Source: Globodera rostochiensis
Taxonomy: Eukaryota; Nematoda; Chromadorea; Rhabditida; Heteroderidae
Direction: 5' to 3'
DNA length: 64,000 bases
NCBI GenBank assembly: GCA_018350325.1
Contig: JAEVLN010000037.1
Coordinates: 124,001 to 188,000 of the forward strand
Made by a program: the position numbers and the translations under genes. Positions within the stretch are counted from its first letter, which is position 1, and each line of letters begins with the position of its first letter. Below are positions 12,888 to 23,600 of the stretch, in pieces. The notes beneath the pieces were generated by a model that had not been told where the DNA came from, did not search any database, and saw only the letters and a program-made list of their open reading frames with translations.

Positions 12888-13100
12888 AAATTTCAGCCAA
12901 ATCGAAGCGACTACCACCTTTTCAGGTCCCTGTCCAATGCCCACTCTGGAGTGACCCTCGAAAATGCCGCGGCACTCCAAAATTGCCTTGATCAATTCTT
13001 CGCCTCCAAACCGCCGATTTTTTACAAAAGAGGGATTGAAAAACTGCCTGTGCGGTGGGAGGAGACCGTTAATAATGCGGGGGAATACATTATTGATTGA
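12888..13100 (+). pseudogene. 3' remnant of a mariner-family transposase
   Basis: About 65 codons match the C-terminal part of mariner (Mos1/Hsmar-like) DDD transposases. Visible are SDYHLFRSL (the conserved SPDLAPSDYHLF block, here without its first half), LDQFFASKPPIFYKRGIEKL and LPVRWEETVNNAGEYI. It ends at a natural stop at 13098-13100. The catalytic core, N-terminal DNA-binding domain and start are absent; the DNA immediately upstream does not continue the protein in any frame. It is a dead fragment. Confidence 0.8.
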
Positions 13101-13458
13101 TTGACGCTTATTTGTTTGAATTTTCATTTAAAATAAAACGTGCAAAAAAACGGCACGAAATTATGATCATATGATGATGATGAATCATTAAAAGGGAAAA
13201 TTCTAAACACTTTAGCGCCATCGGCTTGGTCGTCCGTTTTTTGTCCGTCATTGCATAGTTTAGGGAGAGTCCCTCCCGTTGGCTGATCGACGATGAATCC
13301 TTTTTAAAATGGTTCGTATCTGTAAAACGATGGATGAATGATGAGTCAACATTCGTATGTGCATAATTCCATTCTAAATTTTGCATTTAAATCAGTCATT
13401 AGAGCCGTTTTATTCATTCGTTCTTCATTTAACCCAACACATATAATTTTGATTGAAT
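13101..13458. other. Intergenic spacer upstream of the Cys-rich gene
   Basis: AT-rich DNA between the transposase remnant and the next ATG probably contains the promoter of the downstream gene. No element can be identified with confidence. Confidence 0.4.
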
Positions 13459-14202
13459 ATGCAATTCCTTGCCGTCACCATGCTGCTGCTGCTCGTCACT
13501 TGTGCCGGCGGTAAGTAACAAATAAAAATGTTCAATTTAACTGTTTAAAAAATATTAATAGCACTGAAATGCCGCTATGACAGAGTCGTCGAGGGCTATG
13601 AACCAATTCGCACTGCAGGCGATTGTACTGATAAAAGAGAACATTGTTTCGCCGTGAACTGCACCCAAGATGTACGAGAATTGTTTTTTTAGTCCGTACA
13701 GTTCCATTTTTCAGGGCTTCTGGTTTACGCAATACGGATGCACCCATTCGAACCCGGAGCAGGGAAAGGATTGCAGCAAGACATACGTCAAAAACAATGG
13801 CGGCCCAACCTGCGATCCGTGCGTGATCAGCAAAAATAAAAAGGAAATGGGCAACGAACATTTTGCGCCTAAAGCGCCATTTGTGCCAACGACGACCACC
13901 ACGACCACCACCACCACCACCACCACCACCACTACCACCACTTCGACGGAGCCGGAGATCACTGACGGAGGTATTTTTTTGAATTCGAAATCCCGGGCAA
14001 GCATTTTTTTTGTTGTTGTGATTAATGGAGATTTGGTCGGCCTTTATTAATAAAAATTTTCAAGCAACTCGTGTGACTTGCCTCGTCACCATGACATTGC
14101 CAGTCGTCCTCCATGGTACACACGAAAACATTTTTTTAATTTATTTACATAATTTTTCAAGGACTGGCAAGCGTCTATGCCTTGTTTGGGGGCGTCGTTT
14201 GA
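13459..14202 (+). CDS. Small secreted/GPI-type Cys-rich protein with a Thr tract (Ly6/ET-module-like)
   Basis: Exons: 13459-13510, 13562-13671, 13715-13970, 14065-14115, 14162-14202. Phases are consistent; the product is 169 residues. The start gives a clean signal peptide (MQFLAVTMLLLLVTCAGA). The mature domain (about residues 18-90) has about ten cysteines beginning LKCRYD and ending GPTCDPC. This spacing resembles nematode Ly6/uPAR or ET-module surface proteins, but it lacks the usual final CN and the assignment is tentative. A run of about 18 Thr (ACC/ACG codons) follows, typical of an O-glycosylated stalk. The last two exons encode a hydrophobic tail (LVTMTLPVVLHG, then LASVYALFGGVV) ending at the stop, as expected for a GPI-anchor signal. 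The last two exons are short and their acceptors (TTTTCAAG) weaker, so the C-terminus is less sure than the body. Partner and role are unknown. Confidence 0.75.
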
Positions 14203-15120
14203 GCCATTTTGCTTGCCCAACGGATGATGGATGGATGAGCCTTTCCCGTTTGATGCCATCAAACTTTTTCCCCGATCAATCCCCGATTTCATTGCGTTCC
14301 CCCGCTATTGTAAACCATAAATTTTTCAAATTCATAAATAATATATGCGAAAATTTTAAAATATGCATGCAACATGAAAAGGTGAATGTTGGAACTAAAG
14401 AACCAAGAATAAAAAACAGGAATGGGACATCACTGCTCAAATAATGGGCTGGCTACGGGACAACTTGCCTAATTTTTGAAGTTCGCGTTTTTTCAAAATT
14501 GGTCAAGCATTAAGAAAATTAATTTTGCTATTTTTTATCTAATTAATATTTATTGAGATAAAGTCTAAGACATGAACGAACACACAGATAAAATGATTCT
14601 AAAAATATTTTATTCAAATTTAAAAGCTCACAAAATAACAAAATAAAAAGACGTAAAATTAAATAATTATTTATACCTATAATTAAGAAAATTTTGAACA
14701 TAAAAAGCTTCCAATGTGCCCAACAGGTTGAACAGCGCTGGAAGGAGGCACAATGAATGGATGGTGAACAGTGTGATACATGTGGACATTAAAAATTTAC
14801 TTAAAAATTATAAAATCTATTTTTAAATCATTACTTGTGCCATATACACTGGGACGATGAGTAGACACATTATGCAAATGTTCGTACCTAAATATTGAAA
14901 ATTTAAAATATAATTTTTATTAAATAATTAAATAAATTTATAAAATTTTGTTGGCATTTTCAGTTTACTTTTTGTAAAAAAAATTGTATAGGTTCTGTTT
15001 GTCAAGCCTAAAAGAATGGTTTCTTTTATAATCAACGAAACACTTAAGAATAAAATTAATAAAAAATGCTCGCAATTTTTTCTCAAAAATTTTAAGTTAA
15101 TTTATTTTTATTTTTGGCAT
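14203..15120. other. Intergenic, no gene seen
   Basis: AT-rich DNA. A gacatcactgctcaa motif near 14427 resembles the right edge of the island at 2.5 kb. No supported exon. Confidence 0.45.
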
Positions 15121-15125
15121 TCAGT

Positions 15126-15249
15126 CAGTGCTTACAAGTCGATGCTTGTACACTGCGGGGAAGCCGACTGCAGCGAAAGCCATCCGAACACGCTCTTCAA
15201 TTGTCCGTTTTCGTTGGCCGTCCTCAGACCATTTTTGCGATGTGGAAAT
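15126..15249 (+). CDS. Orphan exon candidate, Cys-containing
   Basis: The segment is bounded by a typical acceptor (tttttggcattcag) and a typical donor (gaaatg|gtatgag). In one frame it is open and encodes about 40 residues with four cysteines (LVHCGEADCSES, FNCPFSLAV, RPFLRCGNG). Base composition and codon use resemble the nearby genes rather than the AT-rich flanks. I could not find partner exons upstream or downstream, so it may be the remnant of a gene or part of one with long introns. The product is not recognised. Confidence 0.3.
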
Positions 15250-15254
15250 GGTAT

Positions 15255-15410
15255 GAGTAAGGCTGTCGGTTTCAAATAATTTTCGGTTAACCGAAACCGA
15301 TAACCGAACCTTTCGGTTTCAAACCGAACCGAAACTTTCGAAACTTTCGGTTTTAAACCGAACCGAAGCTTTCGGTTTCAAACCGAAACTTTCGAAGCTA
15401 AAACACCCAA
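15255..15410. repeat. ggttaaccgaaacc / tttcggtttc palindromic microrepeat island
   Basis: A cluster of cggtttcaaaccgaa, ggttaaccgaaacc and gaaactttcgg motifs, largely self-complementary. It starts near taaggctgtcggtttc and ends near gaaactttcgaagc, so the edges are again roughly inverted. Confidence 0.6.
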
Positions 15411-15653
15411 AAATAGCTGACGTTCTTAATAAAAACATAATATTATATTATAAATTATATTTAAAGAAAGAATTTTATATAAAAAAGGGATGACATAACC
15501 GATCATTATAATGCTACTTTAAAAGGGATGACATAATCGATCGATTACTATAATGCCACTTTCCATATAAATCAATCAACTACTGACGAACATTGTGTTA
15601 TATAATAGGCATTTTACCAACGAAGAAGCATTAACAAAACTAAATTATTAAAA

Positions 15654-16573
15654 ATGCCTAATTTTCCAAAAGATTGGCTGCCTATTCTGCTTCTGATCAC
15701 CTTGATCGCTTATTCGGTTTCTGTTGAGGTGATCGAAGACGGCACGCCGGAGGAGGTTGACATGGCGAAGGCATTGGCACTGAGCAAACGGTTCTTTTGG
15801 CGGACTATGATGGAAAATTGGGAATGCAACGATGAAAAGGTGACACTCGGACAAATCGAAAAGCGTGCAAATTCCAATGGATTGAGACAAATTTGTGAAC
15901 GTTGGAAAGTAAAGGCAATGGCCACTGATGCATTCCTGAAAAGTTGGGAGAGCCATGAAGGAGCGTCAAGTTCAAGCAGTTCAGCAAATATTCCTAACAA
16001 TCAAATTAAAGAGAAGAAGCCGCTGTTCCGTGTGGCGGACGGCCGTGAACTCCAATTGAGCTCAGCCATGGAAGCGATTAAAGCCGCTTACCGCGTTCTG
16101 TTCGGGTGGAGAGCAGCTGCAGGGTTTAACACTGCGGTGCGAGAACAAATAAATTTGATTAAAAAATGATTATTTTTGATTTTACAAAAATTTAGTTCGA
16201 CTTTGTGAATCAATCCGACTTTTTAAATGAGCCCATGCTATCGCCGACGGGTAAATTGAATCAGTTAAAGTTAGAAGAAGAAATGGAAAATGGCCAAAAA
16301 CGGGATTACTTGAAAGAATATTACAAGAAAGCACATAATTTAAAGAGTGAAGCCAAAATAAACTATGTAAGACCTTTGGACGTCAAAATTGGCAATGCAT
16401 TCAAAAAAGGAAACAAAAGGGAAAAGAAAATTGAAAAGGAAAAAGAAACGTTAAAAGAAACATTAATTGATGATAAAGATAAGCAAATTGCCGATTTTAT
16501 GGAAAAGAACAACCGCTTTTTAGAATATTGGGACAGCGTTCAGGAGCTTGGATTAGGCCAGTTTTTGTTATAA
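15654..16573 (+). CDS. Novel secreted protein, two exons
   Basis: Exons 15654-16136 and 16196-16573, joined in phase 0 by a 59-nt intron (GTGCGA donor, AAATTTAG acceptor), give 286 residues. The first exon could read to a stop at 16167-16169, but the spliced frame is open to 16573 with coding-like composition. Residues 1-23 form a signal peptide (hydrophobic LPILLLITLIAYSVSVE). The mature part has two cysteines, a Ser-rich linker near residue 105, and predicted helical segments (LQLSSAMEAIKAAYRVLF). Exon 2 is strongly charged (repeated Lys/Glu, coiled-coil-like, near residues 215-260) and ends WDSVQELGLGQFLL. I do not recognise a family. A secreted lineage-specific protein in a plant parasite could be an effector, but nothing in the sequence proves that. 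Confidence 0.65.
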
Positions 16574-16909
16574 AAACATCTTTACTTTTAATGACTTAGC
16601 CTTGGGCACGGCATCATTTAATTATTTTTGGGCATATTGCACTATAATTTGAAGAAATTTTGATTTAAAAAAAAGTCCCCCGTAAAATTGCATTTTTTCA
16701 TAAAATGCACCCCTAAAAATGTGCCCATCCCCGTTCCGCGGTTTGCTCATCCCCGAAACGGTGATCCCCAGTGTGTCCGTCCCCGGTATCCCCGTCCTCG
16801 GTTTGACCGGGGAACCGGGGATCCCCCCCCCCCCCCCACCCCCGGCTGCAACCCTAATTAAAATACTTCAAGCGGACAACAGAAATTATATATAAAATAT
16901 TTTTCAGAT
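16574..16909. promoter_or_regulatory. Intercistronic region with putative spliced-leader acceptor
   Basis: The 336-nt gap between two same-strand genes ends tatttttcag|atATG, so an optimal nematode acceptor lies 2 nt before the next start codon. No donor of matching phase in the upstream gene joins to it: phase 0 would hit an immediate TAA. This arrangement is what trans-splicing in an operon looks like. The gap also carries a ccccgtcc/ccggggaaccgggg microrepeat ending gcaaccctaatt, like the element at 22.3 kb. Confidence 0.5.
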
Positions 16910-17227
16910 ATGGAAATAACGTGCAAGAAAGTTATCGAAATAAAAACAAAATATGAGGCAAATTTAGCCAGCATGATAGTTGATGACTATCTTTGGCATT
17001 ATAAGGATATTATGACAGGCTCAAAATTACTTTATCGACTTGCAGTGCCGAACCCGAAGAAAATGCATTTGGAAAGATTTGTTGGCGAAGTGTTCTTTAA
17101 TTACATACACTTGGTTCGCGACCCGATGCTGAAGAAGTATCCGGATGAGTTGGAAGAGTTGAAGCCGTTGCTGGACCCGTGTGAGGAGGTGAAGCTCAAA
17201 GTGAAGAAAAAAGGAAGCCGAAATTAG
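16910..17227 (+). CDS. Small hydrophilic protein, probably trans-spliced single-exon gene
   Basis: The 105-codon frame starts at an ATG 2 nt after a strong TTTTTCAG acceptor and ends with TAG. It has no signal peptide or membrane segment. The product is rich in Lys, Glu, Leu and aromatic residues (DDYLWHYKDIMTGSKLLYRL, HLERFVGEVFFNYIHLV) and ends in a basic tail, VKLKVKKKGSRN. I recognise no family. It could instead be the last exon of the upstream gene, but the phases do not fit. Confidence 0.5.
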   Translation: MEITCKKVIEIKTKYEANLASMIVDDYLWHYKDIMTGSKLLYRLAVPNPKKMHLERFVGEVFFNYIHLVRDPMLKKYPDELEELKPLLDPCEEVKLKVKKKGSRN

Positions 17228-18680
17228 CATCAGAATGATCAGTGAAAAAGATGCGGAAGAGACTGATCAGAATGTGCTGATGCTTGGCTTATCAATTTGT
17301 TGTGATGTTTCACTTTTATTCTTTAGGCATAAAATTCTTTGGACGTATTTCAGTGACCGCGACCCTTTTAGGCCAACATTTTTGAAAATATTTTTTATTC
17401 TAAAATTGTCTGAAAATATGTTTTCTGATGCACTGTTTACGAGAAAATAAAAATTGAGAATTGAAAGAGTTTTTTGAATCGGTTAAAATTATACAAAATA
17501 ATTTTATACAATCATTATAAAGCTTATATTTATAAAAAAAAAAGAATTTTATATATTTAAATGAATGAACGATTATTTAATGCTATTTTATTATAATATA
17601 TTTATAAAGAGAAGGGTTATACAGAGCAGTAGCATGTCGCTTGACAGAGATATAGCCTGTTAAACACGAAAGTACTTTATACCGCAATAATCATTTCTAG
17701 GAAATTTTCTAGCATTGAAAATAACATTCTAAACATTTACATAAATAAGTTCATTTTTAGAACGTTCAATTACCTAAAATTGGACGATTTTTCTTAGCAT
17801 AAGTCATTAAACATTCAATTTTTCTCCCGGCCGCGCTATCGGCACCGCCGAAAATAAATCACTTGTTAGGTTCAACATATACCATTTTTGATTTAATTTA
17901 AAAAGACGATACACCACGATCGGGAAAAATTGAATCCCGGCCCGGGTTTATTTTTTCTTAAGGATTCTTAACCCTGAATACTGGGAATGCCCGTAGGCAT
18001 TTACCGTACCTCCAATTTACAAAAGGGCACTAAGTCAAATCTAAAGGCCGTGTTTTATGAAATTCATAAATGTTCGAGCACCTTTTCACATCGCCATCAT
18101 TATCATTAGGCCTCGGAATTTTAGTAATTAAAATTTTTTTTTTCTCTGAACGCCTCTTTCTCTGAAAAGCACGAAATTGTGTTTTTAGGTCACAGCGATG
18201 GTTTTTCATTGAGTTTTAGCAACTATTTAATTGTTTTTTATTTTTGTTAACTAAAATGGTTTTAAAAACTATTTTGGGCTTTGTTGGAAAATTCATTAAG
18301 AAAAATGCAAAAAACCGAAAAACGCACCTTTAAAGATCGACTGACCACATTCTTGAAAAAGGTACCCCTAAAATTGACTTTTTTGGTCAATGTGACAAAA
18401 ATAAAAATAAAATTTTTTTCAATAAAATCAACTAGCCATTTTTGATCAAAAATGGACTGTTAAAAACGATGTTATTAATAAATTTAATGTATAAATATGA
18501 TTTATGTAATTTCTTTAGCAAAATGTAAAATAATGTCATATGAACTATTTGTAGATTTTTGGCAAACTATCCTAATTATCATCGTTCACACACGTTCAGT
18601 ACCACCAATCGGGCTCTCCCGGCGTCAAATGGGTTGGGTGAAGGTGGCAAAGCCTTAAATCAAATTTTAGAGTTAAATTT
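17228..18680. other. Intergenic, no gene seen
   Basis: AT-rich, with a ggccgcgctatcggcaccgcc patch at 17830 that resembles one inside the element at 6.9 kb. No supported exon. Confidence 0.5.
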
Positions 18681-19153
18681 TCTGAAAATCCCGTTTTTAT
18701 TCTCGGGAGTTAACATAATTTCCTGAAAATCCCGTTTTTAATTCTCGGGAGTTAACATAATTTCATGAAAATCCCGTTTTTAATTCTCGGGAGTTAACAT
18801 AATTTCATAAAAATCCCGTTTTTAATTCTCGGGAGTTAACATAATTTCCTGAAAATCCCGTTTTTAATTCTCGGGAGTTAACATAATTTCCTGAAAATCC
18901 CGTTTTTAATTCTCGGGAGTTAACATAATTTCCTGAAAATGCCGTTTTTAATTCCCGGGAGTTAACATAATTTCATGAAAATCCCGTTTTTAATTCTCGG
19001 GATGAAAATCCCGTTTTTAATTCTCGGGAGTTAACATAATTTCCTGAAAATCCCGTTTTTAATTCTCGGGAGTTAACATAATTTCCTGAAAATCCCGTTT
19101 TTAATTCTCGGGAGTTAACATAATTTCCTGAAAATCCCGTTTTTAATTCTCGC
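18675..19153. repeat. ~42-bp minisatellite, about 11 copies
   Basis: The unit contains tgaaaatcccgtttttaatt followed by ctcgggagttaacataattt. Copies are nearly identical; one copy near 18999-19014 lacks its second half. Each unit holds a small inverted pair (cccg....cggg) and a GTTAAC palindrome. It yields a repetitive open frame on the minus strand that is an artefact. Confidence 0.9.
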
Positions 19154-19297
19154 GTCGGGTTGTCCAACAATCATTCTTTGATTCTTTTAGGGTTTTAGTG
19201 TTATCCCAAACCCAGAGTCAAAACTTGGTAAATTTTCAACCCAAAACCCGACCCCAATGCGGTAACCCAAGTATGTAAGTGCCTGCTGGTATCAAAT

Positions 19298-19453
19298 TAG
19301 AGACTTGAAACGCAGACCAAACAAATATTTGGTCGTTATTTGGTAATATTTGGTTTTTCGAAAATTTGGCCAAACAAATATTTGGACCAAATATTTGGTT
19401 TACTAAAATATTTGTACAAATATTCCAAATATTTGTATTTGGTTCGGTCTCTA
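19298..19453. mobile_element. TA-flanked inverted-repeat island (caaatatttgg family)
   Basis: The left edge is TA-gagac...accaaac and the right edge is ttggttcggtctc-TA, imperfectly inverted. The interior is a degenerate array of the palindrome ccaaatatttgg and its half-sites (caaacaaatatttgg, ggaccaaatatttgg). Confidence 0.6.
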
Positions 19454-19682
19454 ATCAAGATTCTCGTCAAGATGAATTCTCGGGCTAGATCTTGAGGTGT
19501 CAATTGGTTACTGTCATGAATTCATCTTTCTTAAAGCTCAGTTCAGCGACTCCTGCTTGGACTGCGCAGGAGCTTTTGAACAGGAGTTGGAGCAGGACTC
19601 GGAGTAGTTTTACCCTGCTTCGTTTATCGACACTGTCGACGTCGACTTTGCGCGATCTCTAGATTTCAATCCCGTTCCTTAC

Positions 19683-19861
19683 CACGGTGTCTTGTACACG
19701 TCGTGGGGCGGGTAGCGGCTGTGCGGGATGTGATAAGTGCCGCTGAGCACTTGACTGTATTTGTAGTGGGGCGAGTGCCATCGTTGCTGAAAGGACAGCC
19801 CGTGCTGGTTGAACAGCGCCCTCAGCGGCAACTGATCCTTGTGCACGGTGTAGAAGGACAT
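19683..19861 (-). CDS. First-exon candidate of an unrecognised gene
   Basis: An ATG at 19861 opens a 59-codon frame ending at a good donor (CCGTG|GTAAGG). The peptide is rich in His, Tyr and Pro (HSPHYKYSQVLSGTYHIP, RYPPHDVYKTPW) and has composition typical of coding DNA in this window. Downstream on the minus strand I found no exon that continues it before the minisatellite. A possible spliced-leader acceptor (ttttccaag) lies 13 nt upstream of the ATG. Unspliced, the frame stops at a TAA just past the donor. Function unknown. Confidence 0.35.
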
Positions 19862-20698
19862 ATTTTAGGTGTACTTGGAAAAGAGATTTTTTGAAGAATT
19901 TTCTTTGTATTGTTAATAAATATTATATAAAAATGATAAAATAATTAAAAAAAAAGCATTTTTGAATAGAGTTTGTATCGATTAAATAATTATTTTTAAC
20001 ATTTGAGACTGAATTTCTCGGGAGTTTCTTGAGTTAGGTACTTTTAACTTCTGCCAGCATGTGTTCACGTTAAGAAATGAACATTTGTTCATTTATGAGA
20101 AAAAGGGTTGGACTCATGATGGAATTTATTGACAAAATGAAATTGAAAACAAAAAGGAAATATTTAATAAAATTATTTTTAATTTTATATATGTAATTAG
20201 GTAATTGCTATATATTAGGAAAACATTATTTAATAAAAAATTTAAATTATTAAATTCTTTTTTATTAAAGACTCATTTATTAATTTTTACACTAATCTGT
20301 CATTAAAAAATAAATCCAATTTTTGTTGTTGATTTTCCTTCTCCAAATGATCGGCGGCGAATTTAAAAGGAAAAGCATCGTAATGTCCGGACTTTCATTT
20401 TAAATGTGCTCTGTTAAAAAGGGGGAAAGCATTAAGTGGCTCTTTGCGCTAATTATGCTCATTAAAACTCCATCCATCTCAAAAATTCATCTTTTTCGCC
20501 CTCTCCCGATCAATTCGAGCGATCATTCCGTCAGTACCATCATCCCGAGAATTGATGCCATTTTTTGGGGTTACCACCAGTGTTTCTCATGAACTAGATT
20601 GGTTTCAAAATGATCCAAAACAGATCAAATTGATTTTTTTAAATGTATTAATTATTTATTTACTTGTTTAATAAAAATTTAATAGAATATTAATAAAT
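19862..20698. other. Intergenic, no gene seen
   Basis: AT-rich spacer between a minus-strand exon candidate and the start of the cuticlin gene. It probably includes the cuticlin promoter; no motif is assigned. Confidence 0.45.
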
Positions 20699-23600
20699 AT
20701 GAAGAATGTTTCTGCTGAACAACAACGCTATTTGAGCTTGAATTTGCAAATTATACTACCATTTTTGGCGTTTTTAACAAAGATTTGCTCATTTCCTATC
20801 GACAACGGGCTTATAGATTCAGAACTGATTAAAGGCATGATTCAAAATGGCTTATTTAACAAAATTAAATTCAATTTTAATCAAAATTTATTACTATTTA
20901 TAATGCTTAAAAAAAATTGTATTTTTTTTTTAAATTTAGAATGTGCATCAAATAACACCGTCGATGTATTGCTACTTTTGGATGGATCCGGCTCTGTAGG
21001 AGATGGTCTCAACTATGACTATTTTTGAATAATAATCGGATTGATCAGCTCAGTTTTAAAGAGTGATCAAAAAATCAGATCTGGAAATACATTGCTCTCC
21101 CCCGTTGATCAGACACGTTTCGCATGCAACTTCAATTTGCCGCACTTTTGGCACGGCGGTTGAACATTTCATCAGACGGCACACATTTGGCTCTGATCCA
21201 ATTTGCTGAATTGCCTCAGTTGGAGATCACGCTGAACCAGTACAACTGCGAAAGTCAAGTAAAATTTTATTTGAGAAATTAAAAATAAATTTTAAATGTT
21301 TTTATTCCAATAATGAACATTTAGGGAAGGCTCCTTTTTTTGTTGTTATTTTTTATCTTTTTAAATTTAATATAATTTAAACCTTAGCTGGAATGGGCCA
21401 TTCAGCGGATTCGGTATTTGGGCGGTGCCACAAACACGGGCCAGGCTCTGAATTTTGCACTGGAAAACGGCTTTCAAAATGCCCGTGGAGGTCCGGTGCC
21501 TAAAGGTGGAATTAAATAAATAAAAAATTTTTTTTTTAATATTAAATTATAAAAAAAGGCTTATTTAATTATATCGGCCTCATTAAAGTTGTTGTTGTTG
21601 TTACGGATGGACAATCACAGGACGAAGTGGAAGAAGCAGGTAAAAATTAGAAGAAGAAAACAAAAATGAATAATTTAATTTATTTAAAATCTATTTAAAT
21701 GAAATTAAAAATATAATTCCATTTAAAATCAGGTTTTATTTGGTTTTAAAATAAATTTATTATTCATTAAGCACAACGTCTGCACGATGCGCAAGTGATG
21801 GTGTACGCAATTGGCGTCACCAACCTGGTCAATGTACGACAGCTTCACCAAATCACTGGCGATGCCCTCCGGGTGCACACCGTCGAAGCGTTTGACCAGC
21901 TTGACAAATCGTTGGCCGACTCCATCACTTGGCATATGTGCCGGACCGATTTTCGTATGAATTTTTCACATTTAATTTAATTTTAATTGGCAAAAAAGTC
22001 ATAATTATAAGATGATCAGGCCTAGGCCTTCAGATCAGACCGTATAATACCAACGCATTTATTGAAACGATATTGGTAGGGAGTACGGGTTTTTTGGAGA
22101 TTTTGTAATTTTTAGGGACGTATTCCCCGAGTCTGTTTGGGTGACGGGGGTCTAGGTTTTTAAACGTTCTGTGTCGTAATTTTCCTTAAAATTGCCAAAA
22201 AAATTTCGGGGACGTTGTGAAGTCGCTCCCATCCTGGTCAGATCAAAAACATGTTCGGAGTTATTGGTGGGTGATCTTCTGATCAAATTAAACGGCATCA
22301 GACCATTAAAATTAGGGTTGCTCCCCGTCCCCGAACCCCGACTTTTTTGAATTTTTCGGGGTTTTTACTGGAAAAACCCCGAACCCCGACTTTTTTTGAT
22401 CGGAGACGAAAACCCCGACTTTTTCCGTCCCCGAGGGCTCGGGGAGCAACCCTAATTCAAATCATCTGGCAGATAGCCAATTTTTTCATTCAAACGGAAC
22501 ACATTATTTGGTCGTGCAATTTTTAGGTCCCGGCACGCCGGACATCATTTGCGAGCCGGACAAAATTGGTGTCCGCGCAACGACCAAAAAACAATTTGAG
22601 GGCAATGTGTTTGTGCAAGACAATTTCCACCGAGCGGAGTGCCGGGCGGGCCCGGAACACTTTCCGGACCCGAAGTAATTATGCCTAAAATTTATTTTAT
22701 AAATTTTATTTGTAGGAATTAATGTTTTGATTGCGCTTAAAATAATGCTTCAGTGTCATTGGCATCACAGTGCCGTTCACAAATTGCAATGTACGCAGAT
22801 ACCGATCGGTAAAAATATGCAAAACATTTTAACAAAATTTATTTTTTAATTTTATTCTAAAATTAAGTTTTAACATTTCCAGCTGAATCCACGCGGAATT
22901 TTTGTTGAGACGACGGTAAATGATCAAAATTTGGCATTTTTTAACAAAATGTGACCCTTTTTAGGTTGTTTTCATGTTCCATCCTGTGTAATAACTTAAA
23001 CTAATATTTTTGTTAAATAAATTTATTTCAGTTTTATGACAAAAGTTGACCAAATGGTTAAAATTCAATGCTTTTATATGGAAGCGGAGAAGCAAGTGAA
23101 TGTGCCGATGGAAGTCAGGTCATTTTTGATTTTTAATTTTATATTTTGACATAAATATTTAAAGTATTTATTTTTATGTAGTTAAATTTTATATAAAAAA
23201 GGTTCAAAATTTTAGTCAAATCACAACACAATTCTATCAAAAAGTCTACCAAATGCCGCGCTGTGAATACACACTGCGCAAGGACCACCAAAACGGGCCC
23301 GTCGTACAGTATGCCGTCCTTGGTATGCATTAAGCATATTACATACGGTGTTTTTGATACAAGCTTTTTCCTGATCTGATCAGTATCAATTAGAGATCGG
23401 ACTTGAGGACCGATCAAGATTACGATCGAGAATCTCGAAAAAAAATTTTAACGATCGAGATTCGTTCGAGATCACTGAATTTAAAATCTCGAATTATAAA
23501 AAATCTCTAAAAATTGTTTGATCGAGATTTCGATCGAGAATCTTGAAAAAATCTCGTCGAGATTTTCCGAGATACGATCGAGAATCTCGAGCGGTCCGAT

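Noticed and set aside
18675..19153. CRISPR array
   Set aside because: Regular repeats but no unique spacers, and the genome is eukaryotic; it is a minisatellite.
18973..19170. Minus-strand frame with repeated TGFSGNYVNSRELK-like units
   Set aside because: Direct translation of the 42-bp minisatellite; no gene signals.
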